Notes: generated by a model not told the origin, from the letters alone. Positions 27,164-36,780 are shown, counted from the first letter of the stretch. The stretch is DNA of 64,000 bases from Devosia sp. Root436 (GCF_001426345.1 NZ_LMEM01000016.1:91922-155921), one strand, 5' to 3'. Translations and numbers: made by a program.

Positions 27164-28450
27164 TCAGGCTGGCGCCTTGCCGAATACCAGCGCAGCGTTG
27201 ACGCCGCCGAAGCCGAACGAGTTCGACAGGGCGTAGTCGATGGCTTTGGGTTTGGCGACATTGGGCACGAGGTCGAAAATGTCGGCTTCCTCCACCGGAT
27301 CGTCGAGATTGATGGTGGGCGGCAGCAGGCCTTCGCGCAGTGCCTTGACTGAAATGATGGCTTCGAGCGCCCCGGCGGCCCCGAGCAGATGGCCGGTGGC
27401 CGACTTGGTGGACGACACCGCCAGATCCTTGCCACGGCCGGGGAATACCGCGGCGATGCCGGCGATTTCGGCGGTGTCGCCGACCGCGGTGGAGGTGGCG
27501 TGAGCGTTGACGTAGCCGACCTGGTGCTGATCGATGCCGGCCATGGCCAGCGCATTGCGCATGGCGACCTGCGCCCCGGCGCCATCGGGCGAACCGGCCG
27601 TCAGGTGATAGGCGTCTGCCGAGGTGCCGTAGCCGGCCACGACGGCCAGCGGCTTCGCGCCGCGCGCCAGGGCATGGCTGAGCTTTTCGATGACCAGCAC
27701 GGCAGCGCCTTCGGCCAGCACGAAGCCGTCATGGCCCTTGTCGAATGGCCGCGACGCCTTTTGCGGTTCGTCGGCATGGCTGGGGCTCAGCGCGCGCGAG
27801 GCGCCGAAGCCGCCGATGGAAATGGGATCGACCGACCCTTCCGCCCCGCCGACCACTGCAACCGCGGCCTCGCCGGTCATGATCAGCCGCATGCCGTCGC
27901 CGATGGCCTGGGCCGAGGCGGCGCAGGCAGTGACCGGCGTGCCGATGGGACCGCGGAAGCTGTGGAGGATGGAGAGCCAGCCGGCCGCCAGATTGGCGAG
28001 GAAGGACGGCACGGTGAAGGGCGACAGCCGCCGCGGCCCCTTGGTCTGGATGATTTCCACGGCGCGCGCCATGACCGGCGAGCCACCCACGCCCGAGCCG
28101 ATGATGGTGGCGGTGGCCAACTGGTCTTCGAGCGCGGTCGGATGCCAGCCGGCCTGGTCCAGCGCCTCGCTGGCGGCGCCGATGGCGTACTGGATGAACA
28201 GGTCCATCTTCTTGATCTCCTTGCCGTCGATGAAGTCGGCAGGATCGAAGCCATTGGGGTCGGCCGGCTTTGCGGGCACAAGGCCAGCAATGTGGGCAAC
28301 AAATTCGCCGGTATCGAAGCGATCATTGTGTACAATGCCGCTGCGTCCGCTGGTGAGGCCCTGCCACAGCGCATCGACGCCGACGCCCAGCGGGCTGATG
28401 GCACCCATGCCGGTGACAACAATGGGATCGGCAGGATCGGGCTTCAGCAT
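27164..28450 (-). CDS. Beta-ketoacyl-ACP synthase II-like (KAS II) enzyme
   Basis: A 428-aa thiolase-fold condensing enzyme. The catalytic triad is visible: Cys176 in VTACAASAQAIGDG, His317 in NAHATST and His354 in STKSATGHLLGAAG, with the C-terminal NSFGFGGVNAALVF. It condenses malonyl-ACP with an acyl-ACP. Because the gene is not next to acpP or other fab genes and lies directly downstream of a MarR regulator on the same strand, it may be a specialised or second KAS (fabF2-like) and not the housekeeping enzyme. Gene symbol is withheld for that reason. Confidence 0.88.
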   Translation of the reverse strand: MLKPDPADPIVVTGMGAISPLGVGVDALWQGLTSGRSGIVHNDRFDTGEFVAHIAGLVPAKPADPNGFDPADFIDGKEIKKMDLFIQYAIGAASEALDQAGWHPTALEDQLATATIIGSGVGGSPVMARAVEIIQTKGPRRLSPFTVPSFLANLAAGWLSILHSFRGPIGTPVTACAASAQAIGDGMRLIMTGEAAVAVVGGAEGSVDPISIGGFGASRALSPSHADEPQKASRPFDKGHDGFVLAEGAAVLVIEKLSHALARGAKPLAVVAGYGTSADAYHLTAGSPDGAGAQVAMRNALAMAGIDQHQVGYVNAHATSTAVGDTAEIAGIAAVFPGRGKDLAVSSTKSATGHLLGAAGALEAIISVKALREGLLPPTINLDDPVEEADIFDLVPNVAKPKAIDYALSNSFGFGGVNAALVFGKAPA

Positions 28451-28492
28451 AAATTTCTCCTGTAGTGCAGATCAGTTGCGTCGAGAACGGCG

Positions 28493-28909
28493 CTAGACGC
28501 GGGACAGTTGCCGGAGGCCGGCGATCATGGTGTCGAAATCGGGATCGGACAGCAGGCCGCGTAATTCGGCCTGCGCCTTGCGCCATTCGGGCAGCAGGTC
28601 ATCGATAACCGTGCGGCCCGCCTCGGTGACGGCGCCGATGCGGCCATTGCCATGGGCGGCGGACGTGGCGGAAACGAGGCCCTTGCGTTCGAGCAAAGCG
28701 AGATTGCGCGACAGGGTCGTGCGATCCATGGCGATGGCCTCGGCCATCTCCGTTACCGAGCGGCCCGGATGGTTGCGAAGCGACCCCAGGATGGTGAACT
28801 GGGCGCCGGTGACGCCATAAGGGCGCAGCTTGCGATCGACCCGCCGCGTGACGGCCCGTGCCGCCATGCGGGTATTCAGCACCATGCAGAGATCGAAGTC
28901 GTCCTTCAT
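28493..28909 (-). CDS. MarR-family transcriptional regulator
   Basis: A 138-aa winged helix-turn-helix regulator: LRPYGVTGAQFTILGSLRNH, recognition region EAIAMDRTTLSRNLALLERK, and the wing GNGRIGAVTEAG. MarR proteins usually respond to small phenolic or lipid-like ligands. The ATG at 28909 is preferred; the upstream ATG at 28936 would place the N-terminus inside the candidate operator. The KAS II-like gene lies 42 bp downstream on the same strand, so the regulator probably controls that operon and itself. Confidence 0.88.
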   Translation of the reverse strand: MKDDFDLCMVLNTRMAARAVTRRVDRKLRPYGVTGAQFTILGSLRNHPGRSVTEMAEAIAMDRTTLSRNLALLERKGLVSATSAAHGNGRIGAVTEAGRTVIDDLLPEWRKAQAELRGLLSDPDFDTMIAGLRQLSRV

Positions 28910-28923
28910 GCTGCTCAGGTAAG

Positions 28924-28937
28924 CGTGTATATGCACG
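28924..28937. promoter_or_regulatory. Candidate MarR operator
   Basis: The 14-bp sequence CGTGTATATGCACG is a palindrome apart from one mismatched pair and lies 14 bp upstream of the MarR start codon, in the intergenic region shared with icd. Length and position match MarR autoregulatory operators. Confidence 0.55.
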
Positions 28938-29050
28938 ATGTCAACGGCATGCCCCCTTGCCCTTTGCCTGCTTTGCGCTGCCGTCCGCCGATGCTATAGG
29001 GCTCGCCGAAGGCCAGACGGCCATATGCGGAATTCAGGGAGATGTTTCCG

Positions 29051-30262
29051 ATGAGCAAGATCAAAGTCGCCAATCCGGTCGTCGATCTCGATGGCGACGA
29101 GATGACGAGGATCATCTGGCAGGCGATCAAGGACAAGCTCATCCATCCCTATCTCGATCTGCCGATCGAATATTACGACCTGAGCGTGGAAAGCCGCGAC
29201 GCCACCAACGACCAGATCACCATCGACAGCGCCAACGCCATCAAGAAATACGGCGTCGGCATCAAATGCGCCACCATCACGCCCGATGAGGCGCGCGTCG
29301 AGGAATTCGGCCTCAAGAAGATGTGGAAGTCGCCCAATGGCACCATTCGCAACATCCTGGGCGGCGTGATCTTCCGTGAACCCATCATTTGCAAGAACGT
29401 GCCGCGCCTGGTGCCCGGCTGGACCCAGCCGATCATCGTCGGCCGCCATGCCTTCGGCGACCAGTACCGCGCCACCGATTTCACCTTCCCCGGCAAGGGC
29501 ACGCTGACCATCAAGTTCACCGGCGAAGACGGCAAGGTCATCGAGCACGAAGTGTTCCAGGCCCCCGGTGCCGGCGTGGCCATGGCCATGTACAATCTCG
29601 ACGACTCGATCCGCGACTTCGCCTATTCCAGCTTCAATTACGGCCTCGCCCGCGGCGTGCCGGTCTATCTTTCCACCAAGAACACCATCCTCAAGGCCTA
29701 TGACGGCCGCTTCAAGGATATCTTCCAGGAAATCTACGAGGCCGAGTTCAAGGAAAAGTTCGAGGCCAAGAAGATCTGGTACGAGCACCGCCTGATCGAC
29801 GACATGGTCGCCTCGGCCCTCAAGTGGTCCGGCGGCTACGTCTGGGCGTGCAAGAATTATGACGGCGACGTGCAGTCCGACATCGTGGCGCAGGGCTTCG
29901 GCTCGCTCGGCCTGATGACCTCGGTCCTGGCCACGCCCGATGGCAAGATCGTGGAAGCCGAAGCCGCCCATGGCACGGTGACCCGTCACTACCGCCAGCA
30001 CCAGCAGGGCAAGGAAACTTCGACCAACTCAACCGCCTCGATTTTCGCCTGGACCCGTGGCCTGGCCCACCGCGCCAAGCTCGACGACAACGAGGCACTG
30101 GCCAAGTTCGCCGCCACGCTGGAGAAAGTCACGGTCGATACGATCGAAGAAGGCAAGATGACCAAGGATCTCAGCCTGCTGGTCGGCCCCGACCAGCCGT
30201 GGCTGTCGACACTCGGCTTCCTCGACGCCATCGACCAGAACCTGCAGAAGGCCATGGCGTAA
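29051..30262 (+). CDS. icd: NADP-dependent isocitrate dehydrogenase
   Basis: A 403-aa enzyme of the homodimeric (mitochondrial-like) NADP-IDH class that converts isocitrate to 2-oxoglutarate. Recognisable stretches are [20 protein letters not shown] at the start, [27 protein letters not shown] [19 protein letters not shown], and the metal/substrate region [19 protein letters not shown] followed by [12 protein letters not shown]. The ATG at 29051 has GGGAGA upstream; an ATG three codons earlier is an alternative. A strong terminator follows. Confidence 0.96.
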   Translation: MSKIKVANPVVDLDGDEMTRIIWQAIKDKLIHPYLDLPIEYYDLSVESRDATNDQITIDSANAIKKYGVGIKCATITPDEARVEEFGLKKMWKSPNGTIRNILGGVIFREPIICKNVPRLVPGWTQPIIVGRHAFGDQYRATDFTFPGKGTLTIKFTGEDGKVIEHEVFQAPGAGVAMAMYNLDDSIRDFAYSSFNYGLARGVPVYLSTKNTILKAYDGRFKDIFQEIYEAEFKEKFEAKKIWYEHRLIDDMVASALKWSGGYVWACKNYDGDVQSDIVAQGFGSLGLMTSVLATPDGKIVEAEAAHGTVTRHYRQHQQGKETSTNSTASIFAWTRGLAHRAKLDDNEALAKFAATLEKVTVDTIEEGKMTKDLSLLVGPDQPWLSTLGFLDAIDQNLQKAMA

Positions 30263-30285
30263 CCCATCCGCCACGCATGAATACG

Positions 30286-30315
30286 AAGGCCGGGTTGCGA
30301 CCCGGCCTTTTTTTA
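30286..30315 (+). terminator. Rho-independent terminator after icd
   Basis: AAGGCCGGGT (30286-30295) pairs with ACCCGGCCTT (30300-30309) across a 4-nt loop and is followed by a run of T residues. It is a textbook intrinsic terminator 24 bases after the icd stop. Confidence 0.92.
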
Positions 30316-30436
30316 TTTTCCGCGCCGTAGGCACATGAATGTGCCTTGCAACCCCATTCGGACTATATTTTCACGATCCCTTGAGTGCCAGGGGGACGCC
30401 CCCAATATCAGAGCCGCACAATGAGGGAGCAACATC

Positions 30437-31165
30437 ATGCGGACTTCCGTCACTCTGGCGCTGGGGACCATCCTGGGACTGTCGCTGGCCGGACCGGCCT
30501 GGGCCGAGAGCCGCAGCTTCGAACTCAGCGGCTTCGACAAGGTCGATATAGCCGCCGGCCTCGATGCGGTGATCCATCAGGGCGATTTTGCGGTCACCGC
30601 CGCCTCCAACAATCCCGACGCACTCGACAATCTGCAATTGAGCGTCGTCGACGGCGTATTGCGCGCCCGGCTGGATGAGAGCTTTCTCGATTTCATTTTC
30701 AGTGGCGGCCTGGTCGGCATGCTGATCAACGACAATGCAGTGACCATCGACATCACCCTGCCCGCGCTGGCCGGGTTGGAGGCCAGCGCCGGCGCCGATA
30801 TCAAGGCACAGGGCGTCACCAGCGACCAGCTTGATGTCACCGCCTCAAGCGGCGCCAATATCTCACTGCGCGATGCCAGGCTCGGCACCGTTCGCGCCGG
30901 GTCCTCCAGCGGTGCCGATCTCACCCTTTCGGGCACGGCCGATTCCATCAGTGCCCAATCCTCCAGCGGCGCCGATCTCGACGCCGGAGACCTGGTCGCA
31001 GCCACGGCAAAGGCCGAAGCATCCAGCGGAGCCAATGTCTCGGTCCATGCCACGGCCCGCCTCCAGGCCAATGCATCCAGCGGCGGCGATATCGATGTCT
31101 ACGGCAATCCGGCGGAGCGGGACGTGGACGCTTCGAGCGGCGGCGACGTGAATTTCGAGGACTGA
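30437..31165 (+). CDS. Secreted GIN/DUF2807 beta-helix protein
   Basis: A 242-aa exported protein with signal peptide MRTSVTLALGTILGLSLAGP cut after AWA. The mature part is a DUF2807 (head GIN) domain: FELSGFDKVDIAAGLDAVIH, VDGVLRARL, then a ladder of short repeats ending in SSGAN or SSGAD (about six copies between residues 120 and 240), each predicted to form one turn of a right-handed beta-helix. Function is unknown; such proteins are often associated with the cell envelope. RBS GAGGGAG lies upstream of the ATG. Confidence 0.85.
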   Translation: MRTSVTLALGTILGLSLAGPAWAESRSFELSGFDKVDIAAGLDAVIHQGDFAVTAASNNPDALDNLQLSVVDGVLRARLDESFLDFIFSGGLVGMLINDNAVTIDITLPALAGLEASAGADIKAQGVTSDQLDVTASSGANISLRDARLGTVRAGSSSGADLTLSGTADSISAQSSSGADLDAGDLVAATAKAEASSGANVSVHATARLQANASSGGDIDVYGNPAERDVDASSGGDVNFED

Positions 31166-31176
31166 GCCAAACAAAA

Positions 31177-31197
31177 AGGGCGCCCATCGGGCGCCCT
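31177..31197. terminator. Bidirectional terminator between DUF2807 and VWA genes
   Basis: GGGCGCCC at 31178-31185 pairs with the same self-complementary octamer at 31189-31196 over a 3-nt loop. The preceding A-tract (31172-31177) supplies the U-run for the minus-strand VWA gene, so it is mainly a terminator of that gene. Confidence 0.82.
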
Positions 31198-31216
31198 CCT
31201 CATATGCGGGAAGCAG

Positions 31217-32890
31217 CTACTTGGTCTTGCCGGCGGCGGCCTCGACCGTCAGCTCGAAGCGCTCGCCGCCCTTGATAGTGACCGGCGTCTCGGTGACGGC
31301 ATCGCCGATCGTCGTGGCGACGACATAGTCGCCGGCCGGCAACGCGGCCTGCACATCCGGCCCATAGCCGTAGTGGAAGGACTTGCGGCTGCCGTCGATG
31401 CTCTTGGCCGCGCCGAACACCTCGACATACTTGTCGCCGGGCGTGGTGACCGCGAGAATGCCGGCGTCGAGCACGATGGCCACTTCGGTCAGTTCCTCCG
31501 TCTTGACGGAGAAGGGAACCTCGCCCTCGGCGCCGCCGAGGCGGTAGGCGGCTACATAGTCACCCTGCGCCAGCTCGAAGTCGAGATCGCCGCCATACTG
31601 ATAGGCAACGGACTTGCGGCCGCCATCGATGGCTTTCTGGGCTGCGAAGACCTCGATGAAGATATCGGCTTCGACCGGCATCCCCTCGACATAAAGCGAG
31701 GTAACCTTGGCGAGACCAACGCCGACGATGACGTCTTCATCGATGGTCTCGCCCGCTGCCACATCATAGCTGCGGGTGACGGTCGCCGCGCCGATGGACA
31801 CGTCAACATCCAGAGCACCGGCCGGCACCACCAGATTGGTATCGCCATAGTTGGTGGTGACATATTCACCGGCATGGCGGATTTCGATGGAGGCGTTGTC
31901 ATCGACTTCGGCGCCTTCGCTGGGCCGCGGGTGCAGCTTGAGAATGACGCCGTTGAGGATGAAATGCGGCTCGGCGACCTTGCCGGCCTCGATGGGCACC
32001 GGCTGGGACGAACTGGCATAGCCCATGCTGGCGGTCATGATGTAGTCGCCGGGTTCGAGCGAGCCTTCAAAGTCCGAATTGTAGTCCGTGCCGACATAGT
32101 CGCCCTGGCTGCCATCGGCGGCCACCTTGTACCACTCCCAGACCAGGTCGGCATTGTCGCTGGCGAGATCGGGCCCACCCTCCGACAAGGACGCGGTGGG
32201 CTTGTAGTTATAGTCGGCGACAGGTTCGGGTTCCGGCTCCGGGGCAGGTTCGGGCTCGGCCTGCGCGATCTGGGCCACGGTGGTCGTCAGCGCCTCGACC
32301 AGGGCATCGCCATCATTGGCCGACAGATACTTGCCGCCGGTATTTTCGGCCAGGCACGCCACCTGCTGTCCTTCGTCGTCCGAGAGGCCGAAGCCCAGGA
32401 CATGGGTGGTGAAGTCGATACCCTGGGCTTCGAGCTCGGACGCCAGGGCACAGGGATCGACCTCGCAGGTTTCGAGACCATCGGTAATGAGGATCACGGT
32501 GGCCTTCTGCTCGGTGAATTGCAAATCCTCGGCAGCCAGGCGCACCGCGTCGGAAATCGGCGTCATGCCCTTGGGGTTGATGCCGTCGGCCGCCGCGGCG
32601 ATGGCAGCACCGGTGCCGGTGGCCGGTTCGACCAGCATTTCAATATCGGCGCAATTGCCCTTCTCGCGATGACCATAGGTCATGAAGCCGAGTTCGAGAT
32701 CGTCGGGCAGCGTCGATAGCACCTCATGCAATGTCTCGCGCGCAATGGTAATGCGCGCCTTGCCGTCGATCTGCGCCCACATCGAGCCCGATCCATCAAG
32801 CACGATGATGGCCCGCTCGGCGGCAACCGCCGGCAGCACCAGACCGAGCGCCGCAACGGCCCCCAGCAAGAAGTTTCGAACGAACCGCAT
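31217..32890 (-). CDS. Secreted von Willebrand factor type A domain protein
   Basis: A 557-aa exported protein. A signal peptide (MRFVRNFLLGAVAALGLVLP, cut after AVA) is followed by a VWA domain with an intact MIDAS: DGSGSMW, the Thr in GMTPISD, and ITDGLETCE. A PEP-rich linker (EPEPAPEPEPEP near residue 235) leads to a C-terminal half made of beta-rich domains, including two tandem copies of a ~55-residue unit (VFAAQKAIDGGRKSVAYQYG and VFGAAKSIDGSRKSFHYGYG). It probably binds a divalent metal and partner proteins in the periplasm. The ATG at 32890 has an AGGG ribosome-binding site. Confidence 0.87.
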   Translation of the reverse strand: MRFVRNFLLGAVAALGLVLPAVAAERAIIVLDGSGSMWAQIDGKARITIARETLHEVLSTLPDDLELGFMTYGHREKGNCADIEMLVEPATGTGAAIAAAADGINPKGMTPISDAVRLAAEDLQFTEQKATVILITDGLETCEVDPCALASELEAQGIDFTTHVLGFGLSDDEGQQVACLAENTGGKYLSANDGDALVEALTTTVAQIAQAEPEPAPEPEPEPVADYNYKPTASLSEGGPDLASDNADLVWEWYKVAADGSQGDYVGTDYNSDFEGSLEPGDYIMTASMGYASSSQPVPIEAGKVAEPHFILNGVILKLHPRPSEGAEVDDNASIEIRHAGEYVTTNYGDTNLVVPAGALDVDVSIGAATVTRSYDVAAGETIDEDVIVGVGLAKVTSLYVEGMPVEADIFIEVFAAQKAIDGGRKSVAYQYGGDLDFELAQGDYVAAYRLGGAEGEVPFSVKTEELTEVAIVLDAGILAVTTPGDKYVEVFGAAKSIDGSRKSFHYGYGPDVQAALPAGDYVVATTIGDAVTETPVTIKGGERFELTVEAAAGKTK

Positions 32891-33212
32891 AGAAAGCCCT
32901 CCAGCAATGGCGGCCTCGACTATCGGGGACCGCACAACAGCGCGCAATTCAAATCACGCCGCAGATGACGGCGGGATGAATGCTTTATTCAGCCTGAGCA
33001 GAACTTTGTATCGGAACTATTCGGCACCTGCCTTGCGCCTGATGTGCACTTCGTACCGTGTTCCCTTTTAATCCCGCCGCCCAAGAGAAGCGGCCGGAAC
33101 CACCGGCTTCAGTGGTGCGGGATTTGCCCGGCCAAGGCAAGGCGCCCTATTTCGGTGACGGCTCCTTTACCCGGCCGCGCTAGCTTCAGCGCAATCGACA
33201 GTGAGGACCATC
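32891..33212. other. 322-bp divergent intergenic region
   Basis: This stretch separates the start of the VWA gene from the start of the CHASE2-EAL gene and must hold both promoters. Part of it is AT-richer (around 32985-33070). I see no conserved RNA, no long inverted repeat and no credible small gene in it. Confidence 0.6.
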
Positions 33213-35531
33213 GTGCGCTCGTGGCTTTGGACGGCAATTGGCTTGTCGGCCGTCGGCTGCCTTTCGGCCCTGGGCGCCCTTGGCGCTTTCAATTCATTCG
33301 ACCGCATGCTGCAGGACAGCCGCTTTTCGCTGGCAGGCCGCGCCGCGACCGGCAATGTCGTCGTGGTGGCAATGGACAGCCCCAGCATTGCCGAAATCGG
33401 CGTGTGGCCATGGCCCCGACGTCTGCATGCCGAAGCGCTTGACGTGCTGCTCGACAAGGGCGCAGCGAATGTGGCCTTCGACATCGATTTCAGCAGCGCA
33501 AGCAATCCGGACGACGACCAGATATTCGCCGATGCCCTGGAGCGGGCCGGCGGTTTCGCCTGGCTGGGCGCGTTCGAGCAGCTCGTCGGCGGCGCGAACT
33601 ATGTCTCCCTGCCGCTGGCCCGGTTTCTCGAACAGGCCGACGCCGCGTCGGTCAATGTAGCGCTCGACGGCGACGGCCTGGCCACGCGCATCGTTCCCAC
33701 CTTGCCCACGGCAGAGGGGCAGGTGCCCGCGCTGGCCGCCATATTGTCGCGCCGCGCCGACCTCGACGGCGCCGATCCGGGCATCGATTTCGGCATAGAT
33801 GCCACCGGGATCGACCATATTTCCTTTGCCGAACTGCTGCGCGGCCGCGTGGCGGACGAGCGTATCCGCGACAAGCAGGTCATCATCGGCGCCACGGCTG
33901 TGGAGCTGCGCGACATTTTCGCGGTTCCCCATTATGGCGTCATGGCAGGGCCCGTACTGCAGGCGCTGGCCACCGAAACCCTGCTTCAACACCGCGAATT
34001 GCAGATGACCGGTTGGGCGCCCGCTGCCGGGATTGCCGCAGCATTCGCCCTTGTCCTGGGGCTGCTGCGCCGCCGCGGGCCCCTTGGCGCCCTGCTGGTG
34101 GTCGGAGCCGTTACGGCCGGCGGAGTGGAAATCGGAGCGCTGGTGGCCTATGCGAGCGCCGGATGGCTGGTCGCCACGGCGACATTCCACATGGCGGTGG
34201 TGGCCCTGCTCGGCATTGAGCTGGCCCGGGTGGCGCAGGACGAGGCGCGGCGGCGCGACATCGCCCAACAGCGCCTGGCCTATCTGGCCAGCCATGATCC
34301 GGTGACCGGCGCCTTGTCCCGCACGGGCCTCGTCGAGTCCCTGGAACCGAGCAGCAAGGAAGGCACGGTCCTGCTCATCGCCGTGCATCGCCTGGACCAG
34401 GTGCGCGCGACGCTGGGTGGCGACGTTGCCGACGCGGCACTGGCGGCCATCGCCGCGCAGCTGGGCCGCATACCTGATGCACAGCTCGCCTATATCGCCG
34501 AGGACCTGTTCTGCCTGCATTTCGACCGCCCGTGCGGCGATGGCACGGTCGAGGAACTGTGCAGGGATATCGAGGTGATGGCCGGTGGCATATTGCGGGC
34601 GGATGATCGACCCGTACTGGTAGCCCTCGGCTTCGGCTTTGCCCATGGTCGCTTCCGCCGTGGCGCCTTGCTGCGCGAAGCCGAAGCCGCCCTGATGCAC
34701 GGGCAGCGCAGCGGCCTGAACATTGCCGGCTTTGCCGCCGGACAGGCCGATGCGCTGCAGCGCCGGCGTCATCTGAGCGTGGACTTCCACCAGGCCATCG
34801 ACCGGGGCGAGTTGCGCCTTGTCTATCAGCCGCAATTCGACCTGCGCGACGGCGGCTTGGTCGGCATCGAAGCGCTGATGCGCTGGCAGCACCCGGAGCT
34901 GGGCCCCATCTCGCCGGGCGAGTTCATTCCGCTGGCCGAGGAATCGGGCGACATGATCCGGCTGGGGCGCTGGGCCCTGCTCACCGCTTGCCATGATGCG
35001 ATGCGCTGGGACTGGACCGGACGGGTTGCGGTCAATGTGTCACCCAGCCAGTTGCAGAATACCGATCTGGTTGACGATATCGAGCATGCCCTGGGCGAAT
35101 CCGGACTGAATCCGGCTCGGCTCGAAATCGAGCTTACCGAAGGCACCGTGCTGCGGGATATCGAAGCGGCGCAAGCACTGGCCGCAGCCCTGCGTGAACG
35201 TGGGATCGGCCTGGCGCTGGACGATTTCGGCACGGGTTACTCGGCGCTCAGCCACCTCAGCACCCTGCCCTTCGACACGATCAAGATCGACCAGAGCTTC
35301 GTGCGCCGCATGGATCAGACCGCCACTGACCGCTCGCTGCTCGAATCCATCATTGCCATGGGCAAGGCGCTGGACAAAGCCGTGCTGGCGGAGGGCATCG
35401 AGACGGCCGCACAGTTGGACGCTCTAAGGCTGGCGGGATGCGATATCGGGCAGGGATATCATCTCGGCCGGCCCATGGAGACATCGGCCATCGCGGCCCT
35501 GCTCAGTGCCGGATCTGCGCGCTCGGCCTAG
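33213..35531 (+). CDS. CHASE2 sensor with degenerate GGDEF and EAL c-di-GMP phosphodiesterase domain
   Basis: About 772 aa. An N-terminal membrane helix is followed by a periplasmic CHASE2 domain (residues ~30-240, with VVVVAMDSPSIAEIGVWPWP and DKQVIIGATAVELRD), then two or three transmembrane helices (~260-335), a diguanylate-cyclase-like domain whose signature is degraded to AEDLF, and a complete EAL domain (residues ~520-765: VGIEALMRW, VNVSPSQLQ, LDDFGTGYSALSHL, KIDQSFVR). It is predicted to hydrolyse c-di-GMP in response to a periplasmic signal. A GTG at 33213 has GAGGA upstream; a GTG at 33201 is the alternative. The stop overlaps the FecR gene stop on the other strand by 4 bases. Confidence 0.88.
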   Translation: MRSWLWTAIGLSAVGCLSALGALGAFNSFDRMLQDSRFSLAGRAATGNVVVVAMDSPSIAEIGVWPWPRRLHAEALDVLLDKGAANVAFDIDFSSASNPDDDQIFADALERAGGFAWLGAFEQLVGGANYVSLPLARFLEQADAASVNVALDGDGLATRIVPTLPTAEGQVPALAAILSRRADLDGADPGIDFGIDATGIDHISFAELLRGRVADERIRDKQVIIGATAVELRDIFAVPHYGVMAGPVLQALATETLLQHRELQMTGWAPAAGIAAAFALVLGLLRRRGPLGALLVVGAVTAGGVEIGALVAYASAGWLVATATFHMAVVALLGIELARVAQDEARRRDIAQQRLAYLASHDPVTGALSRTGLVESLEPSSKEGTVLLIAVHRLDQVRATLGGDVADAALAAIAAQLGRIPDAQLAYIAEDLFCLHFDRPCGDGTVEELCRDIEVMAGGILRADDRPVLVALGFGFAHGRFRRGALLREAEAALMHGQRSGLNIAGFAAGQADALQRRRHLSVDFHQAIDRGELRLVYQPQFDLRDGGLVGIEALMRWQHPELGPISPGEFIPLAEESGDMIRLGRWALLTACHDAMRWDWTGRVAVNVSPSQLQNTDLVDDIEHALGESGLNPARLEIELTEGTVLRDIEAAQALAAALRERGIGLALDDFGTGYSALSHLSTLPFDTIKIDQSFVRRMDQTATDRSLLESIIAMGKALDKAVLAEGIETAAQLDALRLAGCDIGQGYHLGRPMETSAIAALLSAGSARSA

Positions 35532-36517
35532 GGCTTCCCGCCGCCATTTCCCGTGCCCTGGCCGGAACTCCCGCCAGCAGCGCTGGTATCGCCCGAATTG
35601 CCAGTTTCGTGGGCATGAGCATTGCCACTAGCGCTGTTGCTGTTGCTGTTGGCGTTACCGCTGCCATTCCCACCGGAATTGCTGCCACCATTAGTCGAAT
35701 TGGCGTTTTCGAGCCCCGGAGCGCTGCTGTTTGCACCGGCATTGCCGCCATTGTGGCCATTGGCCTGGCCGGCCCCGCCAGCATGACTGCTGCCGTTTGC
35801 GGATTTGCCGTTTTCCACCCCATAGGCATTGCCATTGCCGTTACCGCCGGCATTGTTGCCTTCGGGTCCGCGGCCATTGCCGGCTGAGCTGGCACTGTCA
35901 TTCGCCATCACACTGCCGCGGTCAACGAGTTGGCCATCCAGGGTAACGAGCGGGACATGGGCTCCAATACCGGAGACGTCCAGCACGACATTCGGGCTCA
36001 CGACCGCGCTCTGACCCGGCGTGATGTCGGTGGCGACGCCGTGCACGTAATCCTGCACCTGCACCAGGCCGCGCTCGACATCGACGCTGGATTGCCCGTC
36101 ACTGGAATGAACGGTGAAGCGTGTGCCTTTGACAATGGCGGCAAGGTAAGGCGTCTGGATCGAGAAATGCTGCACCTGCAGGCGCTCGGCCTCGACGGTG
36201 ACGGTGCCATAGGCCTGCATGACCGTGGTCATCCGCTGGCCAGCCTGATCGAAGATGCGGATTTCGGTAGCCCCGCTCAATTCGATCGCCTCGGCGCCGC
36301 GGGTAAACACGACGCGGCTGCCATCCAGCGAGCGGATGCGGCTCTCGTCGCTGACGATGTCGCCACGCTGCAGGTCCTGCCATGCGCCGGCGACCTGCAC
36401 CTGCACTTCGCCGCGCAGGCGGTCCACCATCCAGTCATCGGCCATGACGACGCCACCCAGCCCCGTCCAGGCGATCAGAGCCAGTGGCGCAATACGCAAC
36501 AATCCATCGTGAGCCAT
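35528..36517 (-). CDS. FecR-domain periplasmic protein with Asn/Gly/Ser-rich tail
   Basis: A 329-aa exported protein. After a signal peptide (LLRIAPLALIAWTGLGGVVM, cleaved near MADD) comes a FecR domain: LRGEVQVQVAGAWQDLQRGD, VVFTRGAEAIELSG, YLAAIVKGTRFTV and VERGLVQVQDYVHG. The C-terminal ~120 residues are low-complexity Gly/Asn/Ser/Ala with almost no charged residues. Proteins of this type recur beside CHASE2-containing signal proteins, which matches its convergent neighbour. GGAGGTG precedes the ATG at 36517. The tail may be a flexible surface or stalk segment; its function is unknown. Confidence 0.82.
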   Translation of the reverse strand: MAHDGLLRIAPLALIAWTGLGGVVMADDWMVDRLRGEVQVQVAGAWQDLQRGDIVSDESRIRSLDGSRVVFTRGAEAIELSGATEIRIFDQAGQRMTTVMQAYGTVTVEAERLQVQHFSIQTPYLAAIVKGTRFTVHSSDGQSSVDVERGLVQVQDYVHGVATDITPGQSAVVSPNVVLDVSGIGAHVPLVTLDGQLVDRGSVMANDSASSAGNGRGPEGNNAGGNGNGNAYGVENGKSANGSSHAGGAGQANGHNGGNAGANSSAPGLENANSTNGGSNSGGNGSGNANSNSNSASGNAHAHETGNSGDTSAAGGSSGQGTGNGGGKP

Positions 36518-36780
36518 GACGGGCACCTCCAGCACATATGGTAGCCTTGCCGAGGTCGCGGCCCAGTTAATAAGGCGTATCTGCCGAAATGCTTTTGCTC
36601 TGGTGCCTAACGATCGACTACCTGGTCGGCGGAATGTTGATGGATTGACCGTCCGGCAGCGTGCGGCGCCTCATGGCCGCGCGATAGCGCCGCAGCCGCG
36701 CCGAATCCCATCGACGGAACGGGCCCCGCGCTCTAGGGTCGCCCCATTGCTCCAAGCCCTCGTTTTCCTGGAAAAATACC

